Assembly: GCF_950295315.1 (NCBI RefSeq)
Contig: NC_080171.1
Span: 35,157,698-35,221,697 of the forward strand
From: Erinaceus europaeus
Lineage: Eukaryota; Chordata; Mammalia; Eulipotyphla; Erinaceidae
Direction: 5' to 3'
DNA length: 64,000 nt
Shown: piece after piece, positions 23,175-35,662 of the stretch
How positions within the stretch are numbered: the first letter of the stretch is position 1
Layout of the letters: the number at the start of each line of letters is the position of its first letter
Notes under the pieces: generated by a model
The model's input: only the letters and a program-made list of their open reading frames with translations
Told to the model about the DNA's origin: nothing
Database searches by the model: none
Translations under genes and position numbers: made by a program

Positions 23175-23378
23175 TTAAATTTAATCTTTTAATTTATCTT
23201 TTGTTTGATAGGACAAAGACACGTTAAGAAGGGAGAGTGGGATAGTGAGGGAGACATCTGTAGCACTATTCAGCACTCATGAAGCTTTCACCTGCAGATG
23301 GTGACCAGCAGCTTGAACAAGGTCCTTGTGCATAGTGACATGTACACTGAACTAGAAGTACCACCATACAACCCAGAA
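23175..23378 (-). repeat. ERI-type SINE, minus
   Basis: 'tgtttgataggacaaagac', a GA-rich body, 'tgaagctttcacctgcag' and head complement 'agtaccaccatacaaccc' are visible; it is well diverged. Confidence 0.83.
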
Positions 23379-24284
23379 AGTTAATGTTTTGAAATAGTAG
23401 TCTTCCCCACTTCTGCTTCTAGGAATGAAGTAATTATCTACTGAGGCATCGTAAGCATTTCCATAGCAACTAATGGTAATATCAGAGTTCAGTACAGGAA
23501 CTTCAAGAGAGAAAAGAATTATAGGGGAAGATAATGTCGCAGAAAATAAAGATTATGTTTCCTAGCAGATGTTCCTAAAAGGAAAGATAAAGAAATGAGA
23601 GAAAAGATTACCTACACTAAGTTACACTAAGTAAGGCAAAATCATAATTAGAATGAATATGCTTCTAAACTAATCATTCAGCTAATGATCTTGTTTCTCA
23701 AATAAAGAGTAGACTTTATTTTAAAGGGGAAACTGATGAAAATATATACACGCAAATACATATATATTACATAATATATATTTATGGATTTACATATGAC
23801 TTTTAATACAGGTGGATATATATTTGTTAAAAATTGCTGAAGATACTAAGTGCTTGCTGAAAAATCCAGACATAATTATCAAGCATTGTAAATCCCTAAG
23901 AAAATTTGAATTTTTCTTTTTTTACTAAGGTATTTTGAGGATAGTATTTCACAAAACATATTCATATGTTAGTGATATGAGCAGATTAACACTAATTATC
24001 AGAGTAAGATTAAATTTCACATATTATAATCTCATACCATTGTCACATATAAAAATGATTTATTTGCTTCAGCCTCACTCAACTCATTCTTGCACATACC
24101 TTATCAAGAAGGGTTGATTAATATTTTATACAAACAAATGAAAATGTCTATTCTCATTTATTGTCATATTGGAGAAAAGACAAGAAAGGGAATGATGTAG
24201 TAGGCAACTCCCAAGCAGGCTCCCAATGGAACCAATGTCCAAAGTATTCATAGCCTTACATAAATTTATTTTAGGTAAACTGGA
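23379..24284. other. Unique AT-rich DNA, nothing recognised
   Basis: TA-rich patches lie at 23740-23790. I see no repeat copy that I can name. Confidence 0.45.
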
Positions 24285-24388
24285 CTTTTTAAATTTATTT
24301 TTATTTAATATATTTTAGCCACCAGGGCTATAACTGGACTTGATACGTACCTGTAGGACCAATACACCACTCCTGGCAGCCATTTGTT
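24285..24388 (-). repeat. ERI SINE 3'-extension fragment, minus
   Basis: Only the extension complement remains ('gccaccagggctataactgg ... ccactcctggcagcc'), as in 15655-15720 and 18013-18070. Confidence 0.7.
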
Positions 24389-24399
24389 TTTTTCATTTA

Positions 24400-24713
24400 T
24401 TTTATTTTATCTTGTAATTTTATTTTCTATCATTTTATTGGGGGTTTAATGGTTTATAATATAGTTGTTGACACAGGGGTAAAATTTATCATCTCATCAT
24501 GATAGGTGTCTGTAAAACATTTTCACCATCATAAACCAGGACACCAAAGCCCTCTCCCAACTAACCTCACCCTGCCTTCATCCCCCAGAGTCCTTTGCTT
24601 TGGTGCAATACACCAAATGTAATCCAAGTTGTATTGTGTGTTCATGTTTCTAAAGTTCTAAAGTTCTGCCTGTAAGTGATACTATCCTTTTCTTCTTGAC
24701 TTATCTCACTTTT
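24400..24713 (-). mobile_element. Old L1 3' end (short UTR type), minus, split by the full-length L1
   Basis: The terminus 'attgggggtttaatggtt' (24440) marks the short 3' UTR type. It continues on the other side of the young L1 at 32254, as shown by the shared 14-bp target word. Confidence 0.8.
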
Positions 24714-26052
24714 TTTTTATTTAAGAAAGGATTAATTAACAAAACCATAGGGTAGGAGGGGTACAACTCCACACAATTCCCACGACCCAATCTCCATATC
24801 CCACGCCCTCCCCTGATAGCTTTCCCATTCTCTGTCCCTCTGGGAGCATGGACCCAGGGTCATTGTGGGTTGCAGAAGGTAGAAGGTCTGGCTTCTGTAA
24901 TTGCTTCCCCGCTGAACATGGACATTGACTGGTAGGTCCATACTCTCAAGTGCCTCTCTCTTTCCCTAGTAGGGTGGGTCTCTGGGGAAGCTGAGCTCCA
25001 GGACACACTGGTGGGGTCTTCAGTCCAGGGAAGCCTGGCCGGCATCCTGATGACATCTGGAACCTGGTGACTGAAAAGAGAGTTAACATACGAAGTCAAA
25101 CAAATTGTTGATCAACCATAACCCAAAGCTTGGAATAGTGGAGAGGAAGTGTTAGGGGGGTACTCATTGCAAACTCTAGTGTACTTCTGCTTTCAGGTAT
25201 ATATTTTGCAGTGGTTTATGGATACGTGTGAACATATGCTCTATCTTATAGAAACTGGTGTATATCTAGGTTTTGGGACTTTGTTAGAAAGTGAACCACC
25301 TGAGATGGAATTAGAGTATACTATGAAAGGAAAGGTCTAACCCGAGTAATGAAGCTGAAGGGTTGTCATTCCACACGTGAAGTCTCTGGACACAGTCTGA
25401 AGTGAAGCATGTGGAGGTGGCAATCGTTGTGTTGGTTAGGTTGTGATCGGCAGATGCAATATTATTTGATATGGATTGGGAGAGGCATACGGGAAAGTGG
25501 GCGCTATCCAAGGGTTCCAGGACTGGGGCAAGTAGAGGCAATATAGTGGAGATATGATGAGGTTCCTGCTGTATTAGGGTTCAAAAAGACGATTGATAGT
25601 TAATGTTATCATCACATTAATTGGTAATTGGGTTAACTTTGAAAAGTCCTTTTGTTAAGGTTTGCTGTACAGTACCCAGGATCTTGTATACAGCTGTGCT
25701 ATTAATTGCTTCTGATGTACTTGGTCTAGGCTAATGAGAGAGTCTGCATATCAATTACACAGCCTATATATTGAAAAGATTCAGTTTGTGTTTTGAGAAA
25801 CTTCGAGACATACAATAAACTTTCCCCTTCTCGTATTAATTAATTAGTGATTTATATGACTACATTTTACTAGGAGTGTACATAAACACAATTACCACCA
25901 CCAAAAGACTGTGACCCATCCCTCCCACCCACTCCCAACCCCTCTGTCCCAGGAAGCTGCATGTCTACCCCTCACCACAGGGTTTTTACTTTGGTGCCCT
26001 ACTTACAATTTGATCAGGTCCTGCTTTTAGTTTCCCTTTCAGGTCTTCTTAG

Positions 26053-29000
26053 TCAGCTTCTGTTGATGAGTGGGATCATCCCATACTCATCTTTATCTTT
26101 CTGACTTAGTTCACTTAACATAATTCCGTCTAGCTCTGTCCAAGATGGGTCAGAGAAGGCGGGTTCATTGTTCTTGATAGCTGCATAGTATTCCATTGTG
26201 TATATATACCACAGCTTTCTCAGCCACTCATCTGTTGTTGGGCACCTGGGTTGCTTCCAGGTTTTAGCTATTATGAATAGTGCTGTTATGAACATAGGAG
26301 TGCACACCTCTTTTTGGTTGTGTGTTAAAAGTCCTTGGGGTATAACCCCAGGAGAGGAATTACTGGATCATATAGAAGGTCCATGTCTAGCCTTCTGAGA
26401 GTTTTCCAGACTACTGTCCACAGAGACTGTACCAATTTACATTCCCACCAGCAATGTAAAAGGGTTCCTCTGTCCCCACAACCTCTCCAACATTTGTTGA
26501 TGTATCCTTTTTGATGTATGCCATTCTTACAGGAGTGAGGTGGTATCTTAGTGTTGTATTAATTTGCATTTCTCTGACAATCAGTGACCTAGAGCAGTTT
26601 TTCAAATATTTGTTAGCCTTTTGGATCTCCTCTGTAGTGAATGTTTTGTTCATATCCTCTGCCCATTTTTGGATGGGGTCACCTGCTTTTTTGGTGCTAA
26701 AGTTTGCTGAGCTCTTTATATATTTTGGTGATTAGTTTCTTGTCTGATATATGGCATGTGAAGATCTTCTCCCATTCTGTGAGGGGTCTCTTTGTTTGTT
26801 TAATAGTTTCTTTGGATGTGCAGAAGCTTTTCAATTGGATGTAGTCCCATTGGTTTATTTCTGCTTTAATCTTCCTTGCAATTGGGTTTGATTCATCAAA
26901 GATGTCCTTGAGGTGTAGGTGGGAAACTGTTTTACCAATGTTTTTCTCTAAGTATTTGATTGTTTCTGGTCTGACATCTAGGTCTTTGATCCATTTGGAG
27001 TTGATTTTTGTTTCTGGTGAGATAAAGTGGTTCAATTTCATTCTTCTGCATGTTACAACACAGTTTTCCCAGCAACATTTATTGAAGAGAGCCTCCTTTT
27101 TACATTTAATCCTTTGTGCCCCTTATCAAAGATTAGATGTCCATAGGTGTTGGGATTTATTTCTGGGCTTTCAATTCTGTTCCACTGGTCTGTGTGCCTA
27201 TTTTTGTTCCAGAACCAGGCTGTTTTGATGATGATGGCTTTATAACATAGTTTAAGGTCTGGGAGTGTGATGCCTCCATTTCTGTTTCTTTTCCTTAAGA
27301 TGTTTTTGGCAATTCTACGTGTTTTCATGTTCCAGATAAATGATTTTAGTGTTTGTTCTATTCAATTAAAGAAGCATGGTGGAACTTTGATGGGTATTGC
27401 ATTAAATTTGCATATGGCTCTGGGGAGAATATTCATTTTGATGATATTTATTATTCCAATCCATGAGCATGGGATATCTGTCCATTTCTTGGTATCAGTT
27501 GCCTAATAACTTCCAGTAGTTTTCTGCTGGATTATTTAGGTTTTTCTAAGTATACTATCATATCATCTGCAAATAGTGAGAGCTTGACTTCTGCCCTTCC
27601 AATCTGTATTCCTTTGATTTCTTTCTCTTGCCTGATTGCTATGGCAAGAACTTCCAATACTATGTTGAAGAGTAACGGTGACAGTGGACAGCCCTGTCTA
27701 GTCCCCGATCTGAGGGGGAATGCTTTCAGCTTCTGTCCATTGAGTATGATGTTGGCTGTAGGTTTGCTATATATAGACTCCACTGTCTTGAGGAATTTCC
27801 CATCTATTCCCATTTTTTGTAGAGTTTTGAGCATGAATGGGTGTTGGATTTTGTCAAAGGCTTTCTCTGCATCTATTGAGATAATCATGTGGTTTTTGGC
27901 TTTGCTTTTATTGATGTGGTGAATGACATTGATTGACTTACGGATGTTGAACCAGCCTTGCATTCCTGGAATGAATCCCACTTGGTCAGGATGAACAATC
28001 TTTTTGATATGTTGCTGTATCCGGTTGGCCAAGATCTTGTTTAATATTTTGGCATCTATGTTCATCAGAGATTTGGTCTGTAGTTTTCCTTTTTTGTTCT
28101 GTCCCTATCAGCTTTTGGTATCAGGGTGATGTTGGCTTCATAGAAGGTGGAAGGGAGTATTCCTGTTTCTTCAATCTTATGGAAAAGCTTAAGAAGTATG
28201 GGTACTAACTCTTTCCTGAAAGTTTTGTAGAATTAATTTGTGAAGCCATCTGATCCAGGACTTTTATTGTTGTAGAGATTCTTAATAACGGTTTCAATTT
28301 CTTTGTCTGTGATTGGTGCATTTAGATTTTGTAGTTCTTCTTGGTTCAGTTTTGGAAGGGCATATGCTTCTAAGAATTGTTCCATTTCTTGCAGATTCTC
28401 TAGCTTGGTGGCGTATAGTTCTTTATAGAAGTTTCACAGGATTCTCTGGATTTCTGTGCTGTCAATTTTGATATCTCCACCATCGTTTACAATTCTACTA
28501 ATTTGAGTCTTCTCTCTTTTTTGTTTGGTGAGTCTGGCTAGGGGTTTGTCAATTTTATTTAATCTTTCAAAAAACCAAAATGTGGCTTCATTGATCTTTT
28601 GTATGGTTCTTTTATTTTCGAAGTTGTTTATTTCTGCTCTAACTTTATTGATTTCTGTCCTTCTGGATGCTTTAGGGTTCCTTTGTTCCTCTTCCTCTAA
28701 GTCCTTGAGGTATGCAGTAAGGTCATTCATTTGAGCTTCTTCTTGGTGTTTAATGTGTGATTGTATGGCTATAAGTTTCCCTCTCAGTACTGCTTAGCTG
28801 TGTTCCAAATATTTTGATAGGTTGTGTCTTCATTTTCATTTGTTTCCAGGAACATTTGAATTTCCTGTTTGAGTGAGTCTCTGACACAGTGGTTCTTAAG
28901 GAGTATGTTGTTTAGTTTCCAAATTCTGTGACTTTTAATAATTTTCTGTTTGATGTTATATGTTAGTTTTACTCCACTGTGGTCTGAGAAGATACTTGGG

Positions 29001-29660
29001 ATGATTTCGATGTTCTTGAATTTATTGATGCTGTCTTTGTGGCCTAACATGTGGTCTATCCTTGAGTATATGTTATGTGGATTTGAAAAGAAGGTGTATT
29101 CCAGTTTTTTGGGGTGAAGGACTCTGAAAATGTCCAAGAGATCTAGTCTGTCAATCTCTTCATTCAGTTCTCTTGTATCTTTGTTGGTTCTCTGCTTTGT
29201 TGATCTGTCTAAGTGTGAGAGTGGGGTATTGAAGTCTCCCACTATTATTGCATTACTATTGATGTATTTTTTAAATTCTTTCAGTAAGTGCTTGACGTAT
29301 TTAGATGGTTCCTCATTGGATGCATAGATGTTAATGATTGTTAAGTCTTCTTGGCTGATTGATCCTCTAATCATTATGTAATGCCCTTGCCTATCTTTAA
29401 TTACTTTATTTAATTTAAAATCTATCATGTCTGAGATGAGAATGACTGTTCCTGCCCTTTTCGTAGTCTGTTAGCCTGTATGATAGTTTTCCATCTTTTA
29501 CTTTAAGGTGTATTTCTCTTGTTGTGACAGATGGGATTCATGCAAGCAGCATATGGTTGGATTATGTTTTCTGATTCATCCCCCAACTCTGTGCCTTTTG
29601 ATGGGTGAGTTTTAGCCATTGACATTTATTGATATTATGAATTTAATGTATTCAGTGCCA
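26053..29660 (-). pseudogene. L1 ORF2 (endonuclease-reverse transcriptase), disrupted
   Basis: ORF2 protein nicks target DNA and copies L1 RNA at the nick. Here the frame is in pieces: endonuclease at 28784-29428 (214 codons, with GDFNTPLS and SDHSG motifs, D/N/H of the APE-type active site), a linker at 28434-28730, reverse transcriptase at 27532-28065 (177 codons, [11 protein letters not shown] and the catalytic FADDM), then tail pieces at 27053-27328, 26697-27041, 26411-26653 and 26053-26307. The breaks are mostly single-base indels and stops; the N-terminal endonuclease part (29430-29660) is also shifted. The last codons '...IPLINRS' followed by a stop at 26053-26055 mark the natural end. 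It is not a host gene. Confidence 0.95.
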
Positions 29661-29722
29661 TTGTTCAAAAAAATTTTTTTGTTTGCTCTGATATATTGCC
29701 AGTGTTATAGTGATGTTCTTGT

Positions 29723-30637
29723 TTATAAGAGGTCTTTTAGAACCTCTTTCAGGGCCGGTTTGGTGATGGTTTCCTCCTTTAACTGCTGTTTGTCTAAGAA
29801 GGTTTTGATCCCTCCTTCTAGTTTGAATGAAAGTCTAGCAGGATATATTATCCTTGGTTGAAACCCTTTTTCATTCAGGGCTCGATAGATATCTTTCCAT
29901 TCTCTTCTGGCTTTTAGAATTTGAGTGGAGAAGTCTGCAGATAATCTCATGGGTTTTCCCTCTATGTGACTTTTTGTTTCTCTCTTGCAGCCTTTAGTAT
30001 CCTTTCTTTATCTTTACTACTTCTCATTGTGACTATGATGTGTCTTGGTGTCTTCAGGTCTGCGTTGATTCTGTTTCTACTCTCTGGGTCTCTTGAATCT
30101 TGATGTCCTTTCTGTTATTCAGTTCGGGGAAGTTTTCTTCTATTATTTCCTCTAGAATGTTTGCTTCCCCTTCCTCTCTTTCTTCCTCTGGCAGGCCAAT
30201 TATACGAATGTTACTTCTTTTGGGATCATTCCATATGTCTCTGTTGTTGTTTGCAGTGTCTCTCAATCTCTTTTTAAGCTCTTTCATCTCTTTCTTAGTT
30301 TTCTCTAACTCATCCTCTGTCTGACTAATTCTGTTTTCTGCTTCTGTTAGTCTGCTTTCCCTTGCCTCAGCTTCTTTCTTCATTACAGCTATTTCAGCTT
30401 TCAGTTCTCTAATTGCCTCAAGATAATCAGTATTTTCCTTGGGGGGTCTCAACTGTTGTTTCCCTAATACTGCCATTCCTTTCCTCCAATGTTTTTTTCA
30501 TTTCTGTGATTAATAAGTTTATTATTGCTTGCATACTTTTCTTATCTATGGTTACTTCTGGCTGATTTGTAGTTTCTTCTGGGCTCTTGTCTTCATTCAT
30601 TGGAGTAGCAGTTTTATTTATTTTTGATCTAAGATAT
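29723..30637 (-). pseudogene. L1 ORF1 (RNA-binding coiled-coil protein), disrupted
   Basis: ORF1 protein trimerises through a coiled coil and coats L1 RNA. The piece at 30054-30476 shows a charged heptad region (EAIRELKAEIAVMKKEAEAR and following) and then the start of the RRM-like domain (SNIRIIGLPEEE). The C-terminal domain continues in another frame at 29723-29950 (LSADFSTQILKARREWKDIY...). Frameshifts lie near 30440 (one extra C in a C run relative to 42601) and near 30060. The start codon position (30635-30637) reads ATA instead of ATG when aligned to the plus-strand copy. Confidence 0.92.
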
Positions 30638-32253
30638 TTTTTATTTATATGTTTCTTTTTTTATGCTCTGTTGTTCCTCAGCTGTTGTGTCTTGAGTACA
30701 AGCAACACTGTACTAAATACCTTTTTGACAGTTGCACTCTCCAACCTCAGGAATTACAGTAGCAACTGAAGCAAGTATTGAAGCAGTTTAATCACTACCA
30801 GTTAGCCAAACAATTTCTCCAGTTCATGAAAAATAGTAACCAAATCCCAGTGAAGAAGAAATAGAAAAGAAAGAAGGGATAGCAAGAATAGACAGTTATG
30901 CAAATCTACTATCCACTGTATATTCTAGGGTAAGAAGAGGGGAAAGGGAACTAGAACAGAGATACACACATAGAGAGTCCACTCTGGGTCAGATTTCTTC
31001 TCCCAAATAATTCCCAAATTCAGAAAGGCAAAGAAGAAGGAAGAAGTGTATGACAAGATTAAAAAAAAAGAGAGAGAGAGAGAAAGGAGAGAGAGAAAAG
31101 GGAATAGATAAGAAAAAGAGCTGTAATTAAAGAGCAGTGAAAGGAAAGATTTTTTTTATTACTTTATTTTTAATTTAATTTATTTTTTTTAATTATCTAG
31201 GAGGAGGAGGAGGGGAGAGGCTGTAGAGGAGGTAGGAATAAGGACACAAGTTCCTCCCACAATAGATAAGATGCCCACTACCCTAGCAATGAAAGATACC
31301 CTAAGAGTTAATTATGATCAACCTAAAAGGGGGGTAAGATATATGCCTTTATATAATATTAATAATAAAATAGAGCAGGGTAAAAAAAAAAAAAAGCCCT
31401 GTCCCAGATTACCTCAAACCTCATGATCAGAGGCAGCTGATTATTATGAATGAGGAAAAAAAAAAAAACTTCAGGACTAGACAAGGATAGCTGAAATAGA
31501 CAGTTATGCAAATCTACTATCCACTGTATATTCTAGTGGTGGCTAAAGGAGGAAGGGAAGTTGAGCAGAGACACTAGCAGTGAGAGTCCACACTGAGTCA
31601 GAATTCTTTCCCAAAATAATTCCCAAATGTGTATCAGTGAATTCAAAAAAGCACCCTGTTTGGTGGTGTGGGGGCTGGGGCCTGTGGCTTTGGAAGCTGT
31701 AGGATTAAGGAAGAAAGGATGACAAGAATGAGAAAAAGAAAAAAAAGAAAGAGGGTGAGAAAAAAGAAAAAGATAAGAAAAAGAACAGTCACAAATGAGC
31801 GGTGAAAGGAAGGAGTTTTTATTTATTTATTTTTAATTATTTAATCAGCTATGCGGGATGAGGTGGGGGGGGTTGGCTACCTAGAAAGAAAAAAGGCCAG
31901 AGGTTTCAGAAGGGTATAGACTTAGAATGAATGATACTCCCTGGTGGGACAGGAATTTGGTAAAGACAGAAGCTCAGCAGGGGAGCCTGCTATGAGCTGG
32001 TCCCTGGGACTGGTTATGGGGGGGGGGGGAAGGGGCATTAGGTGTGCTTTATAATTAAATGGAAAAAAATGTTTCCCCCTTTTTTTCTACTCTATTTCTT
32101 AACCCAAATTAAGTTATAGTCCCCCCCTGGTGTTACCGCTAGGACCCCTTATTGACTGGCCTACTAAAGGCAGAAAATCCTACCGTTTCCAGAAGATGTG
32201 GTCAGAGCTCAAGCCACTAGCATCTTCTCAGTCAACCATCTTCCAGGAACCTC
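30638..32253 (-). promoter_or_regulatory. L1 5' UTR with internal duplication
   Basis: This is the promoter-bearing leader of the full-length L1, about twice as long as the 813-bp leader of the plus-strand copy. The word block 'gcaaatctactatccactg' with about 110 following bases occurs twice (about 30900-31020 and 31505-31625), as do A runs and 'gagcggtgaaaggaagga'-type words, so it is a roughly 600-bp tandem duplication or a mosaic of two leaders. The first-transcribed end carries 'ggaagatgg', a YY1-like word at the position where primate L1 also has a YY1 site. Confidence 0.75.
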
Positions 32254-32267
32254 CTTATCTCACTTTT

Positions 32268-33002
32268 AATGTGACTCCTTCAAGCTTCATCCACAATGAG
32301 GTGAAGAACATGATGTCATCCTTAAAAGCTTAGTATTCCATTGTGTATACATACCACAACTTTCTTAGTCACTCATTTGTTTTGGACACCTGAGTTGCTT
32401 CCAAATTTGGGCTATTATAAATTGTGCTGTTATGAACATAGGTGAAAATAATCTTTATGTATGGGTGTCCTGTTTTCCTTTGGGTATATACCTAGGAAAG
32501 GAATTGCCAGATTATAGCATAGGTTCATTTCTAGCCTTCTGAGTATTTTTCAGACTGTTCTCCATAGAGATCAGATTAATTCACATTCCTACTAGCAGTG
32601 TATAAGTGTTCTTTTACCCCCACAACCTCTCCAAAATTTTACTATCCTTTCTGGTATTTGACAGTCTCACAGGTATAGAGTGCCATCTCATTGTTTTTGT
32701 TTGCATTTATCTGGTAGTCACTTTGAGCATTTTTTCATATGTCTGTTGACCCTTTGTATTTCATGTTGGTGAATATCCTCTCCCCATTTTTGGACAGCAT
32801 TGTTTGTTTGGTTTTCATTGCTGAATTTGGTGAGCAATTTATATATTTCAGTTATTAAACTTTTTTCTAATGTATGGCATGTAAATATCTCCTATTTTGG
32901 TGGTGGGGTAAAGACCACCTATTTTGGTGGTGGTTTCTTTTGTTGTGCAGAAACTCCTCAATTTGATGTAGTCCCATTGGTTTGTTTTTGTTTTCCTTGT
33001 GT
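32268..33002 (-). pseudogene. Old L1 ORF2 C-terminal remnant, minus
   Basis: It is a continuation of the old L1 at 24400-24713 beyond the young insertion. It matches the ORF2 tail of the full-length copies ('tattccattgtgtatacata', 'ccactcat-tgtt', 'gggtatatacctagga') with heavy divergence and no open frame. A short direct repeat 'ctattttggtggtgg' occurs at about 32891 and 32918. Confidence 0.82.
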
Positions 33003-33190
33003 TTGAACATGATTTCTATTTGATAGGACAAAAATTGAGCATGCAGCGGGAGATAAAGAAAGGCAACTTCAGTACTGCTTCACTGCTCATGAATCTTCCC
33101 CCCACAGGTGAGAACCCAGGGCTTGAACCGGGGCCCTTGTGCTTGGTAATATATGCAGTCAACCAGGTGCACTGCCACCTTGCCTCCTGA
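33003..33190 (-). repeat. ERI-type SINE, minus
   Basis: 'tttgataggacaaaaattgag', 'tgcttcactgctcatgaa', a B-box complement 'gcttgaaccggggcc' and head complement 'actgccaccttgcctcc' are present. Confidence 0.88.
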
Positions 33191-33530
33191 AAACTTTTAT
33201 TGTAATTTTTCTGGAGGAATGGAAAAAGCAAAGCAAACCAGCTAACTCATCCTAGGACAGGGAATTTTGACCAAATTTGACTGACTGAATTTAAATATGT
33301 ATGGTGTAAGGCTCTGCACAGGGAATAGAAGCTAAGGTGTGAAAGGAGTTTGACAGGAGGGATGGATCCCTTAATTCAGTGATTTCCAAACTTTGTGGAT
33401 TGGCATCTCTATCATACGTGGAGAATACATTATTTATTTTTTATAAAATCCTAAGCAAATAATTATTTTCAAGAATAGTTATGTTATAATCAGTAATTAT
33501 TACTTTTTAAGCAATAATATGTTTTAAGCA
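33191..33530. other. Unassigned DNA between old L1 pieces
   Basis: No match to other copies in the window. A short stretch at 33378-33420 faintly recalls an ancient hAT-type terminal sequence, but not enough to call. Confidence 0.35.
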
Positions 33531-33650
33531 ATATTTATTTATTTATTTATTTATTATTAGATAGAGACACAGAGAAATTGAGAAGGAGGGATAAAGAGGG
33601 AAAGAAACAGATACACCTGTATCCCTGCTTAACCACTTGTGAAGTTTTCC
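33531..33650 (-). repeat. ERI-type SINE fragment, minus
   Basis: The (atttatt)n tail complement, 'agatagagacacagagaaat' and 'ctgcttaaccacttgtgaag' are present; the head is missing. Confidence 0.82.
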
Positions 33651-34011
33651 AACACTTCACTGTGAGTCTGTTTGTCCTGCCAAATTAAATAGAATTCCTG
33701 TAAGCAGTATATGAGCTGGCTAAGATTCATAAGTTATCCTGTTACTTGTGCCTTTTGATGAGTAAATTCAGTCCATTGTTATTAAATGAAATTAAAAATT
33801 TAAGAGCATTTACTGTAATTTTTTAAAATGTGAGTGTTGAGTGTTCCTGTAGTATCTCTCTCCCTCTCTTGGTTTTATCTGGCTTTAAATGGAGAGAAGG
33901 TTTATTGGTGTTAGATTCCTTCCACTTTTGCTTTCCATTAAACCCCATAAAGTATAAGTGAGAGTCTAGCAGGGCAGAGTATGCTTGGTTGGGAGCTCTT
34001 TCATTGAGTAT
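33651..34011 (-). pseudogene. Old L1 ORF1/ORF2 junction remnant, minus
   Basis: It is colinear with 29520-29880 of the full-length minus copy ('ctgtaagcagtatatg', 'gtgccttttgatgagtaa', 'agtctagcagggcag'). It is probably the upstream part of the same old L1 as 32268-33002, with intervening ORF2 lost. Confidence 0.72.
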
Positions 34012-35662
34012 TCTTTATTTTTATTTTTATTTATAAAAAGGAAATACTGACAAAAACATATGATAAGAAAGGTACAACTACACACAATTCCCACTATCAG
34101 AACTTCGTATCCCATCCCATCTCCTGAAAGTTTTCCTATTCTTTATCCCTCTGGGAGCACATCCCTTCTGGTGGAATGTCTGGCTTCTATAATTCTTTCC
34201 TCACTGAACATGGTTGTTGACAGGTCAATCCATATTCCCACGCTGTCTCTCTCTTTCCCTAGTAGGGTGGGGTTCTGGGGAAGTGGGGCTCCAGGACACA
34301 TTTGTGGGGGTCATCTGTCCAGGGAAGTCCGGTTGGCATCATGTTAGTATCTGGAACCTGATGGCTAAAAAACTAATTTAAATATAGAGCCAAACAATTT
34401 GTTGACTAATCATGAGCCTAAAGGCTGGATAGTAGTGCAGATATAGAGTTGGAGGGGTCTCCATTTTGTAGATAGTTAGTAAGCCTATTTTAGTTCTATT
34501 CCAAAGAGCCCATGACTATACTAGTCTTTTTTTTTTTTCCTGAGCCAGACCTCTGATATGCAGGTGGATCCAAGTTATTGTCTGGGAGGAGATGATGTCA
34601 TGGCTAGAAAAAGGACCAGAAAGCTGCATCAGAGAGGAGAGTAGCTCCCAAATATGGGAAATGTGTATAAATATTGTTGACTATAAATCTCATCGATTTG
34701 ATCTGATCTGGGGCCCATATTCAGTTTAGCAATCCATGTGACCTCTGCATCCCTGTAGATCTGTGATTACATTCTGTGTTCATGAGTAGGAACATTCCAA
34801 GCTACCCCAATTCAGGAGCTATCTTCCTCAGGTGGAACATATAGTATGTTATCCAACCTCCCTTCAGAGGATGGAACATTCTCTACCATTGTTCATCCAC
34901 ATTGAGGGAAATATCCTATGGGGGGGGCCACAAAGGGGTCTTTTGTATTGTTTCTGATAGAAATGATCAGTAACAATGGAGAGGGATCTATTCAAGGTCT
35001 AGGCCCATCATGTATGTTTGGGAATCTCAGGACTCCCTGAATAGGGCCCCAGCTGAGGGTTGGCCTGATAGTGACTAAAGAGTCATTGTTAAAGTATGCC
35101 AGTCACTTGACTTTATTCAACTTTTGCAGTCCTTACTTTGGAGTGAGAGAGGGAAGTATAATAGGAAGTAGGTGAGGAGGGTATCTAAGTCTAAGAAGAC
35201 ATTTTCAATATGAACTTTATGGTGTCTTTTGGGGTCTTTCTATTTGCTTTCTGCATACACTTACTCACTGCAGACTATTGTGTACTTTTGCTTTCAGGTA
35301 TATATTTGCCCTAATTTGTGGGTACATGTGAACATATGCCCTATCTCATGGGACCTGGTCTATATCTAGGTGTTGGGACTTTGTTCAGAAGTGAGCAACC
35401 TGAAATGGAATTAGAGAATCCTATGAAAGGAAAGGTCTCACCCGAGTAATGAGGGTGAACAGTTGACATTCTATGCCTGACATCTCTGGAGATAGTCTGA
35501 AGTGAAGCATGCTGAGGTGGTACTCATTCCATTGATTAGGTTGGGATCAGCAGATGCAATATCATTTGGTATGAATTGAGAGAAGCATGCAGAAAATTGA
35601 GCCCCACCCTAGAGGTTCCAGGACTGGGGGAAATATAGGCTCTAAAGAGGAAACTGGGGCAA
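34012..35662 (-). mobile_element. 5'-truncated L1 with extended 3' UTR, minus
   Basis: From the poly(T) at the left this copy carries the most complete version of the long 3' UTR in the window (about 1.65 kb). It includes the segment 34450-35250 that the full-length copies lack (they pass directly from the 'caaattgttga' word to the 'actcactgca' word). It serves as the reference for the inverted copies at 7933-8894 and 11447-14617. It ends at about 35662 in unique DNA. No convincing target duplication was found. Confidence 0.85.

Larger units (their letters stand above)
24714..32253 (-). mobile_element. Full-length L1 retrotransposon, minus, 14-bp target duplication
   Basis: Complete L1 of about 7.5 kb: 5' UTR 30638-32253, ORF1 29723-30637, ORF2 26053-29660, long 3' UTR 24714-26052 with poly(T) at its left end. 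Target duplications 'cttatctcactttt' lie at 24700-24713 and 32254-32267 and fit an L1 endonuclease nick. The 5' end starts at 'gaggttcctggaagatgg', a YY1-like word also present at 41601-41618, so I take it as the true transcription start. It lies inside an older minus-strand L1. Both ORFs are disrupted, so the copy is immobile. Confidence 0.95.

Noticed and set aside
33378..33420. Possible ancient hAT (MER5-like) terminal sequence
   Set aside because: Only a faint resemblance from memory over about 35 bases; no second terminus or target duplication seen.
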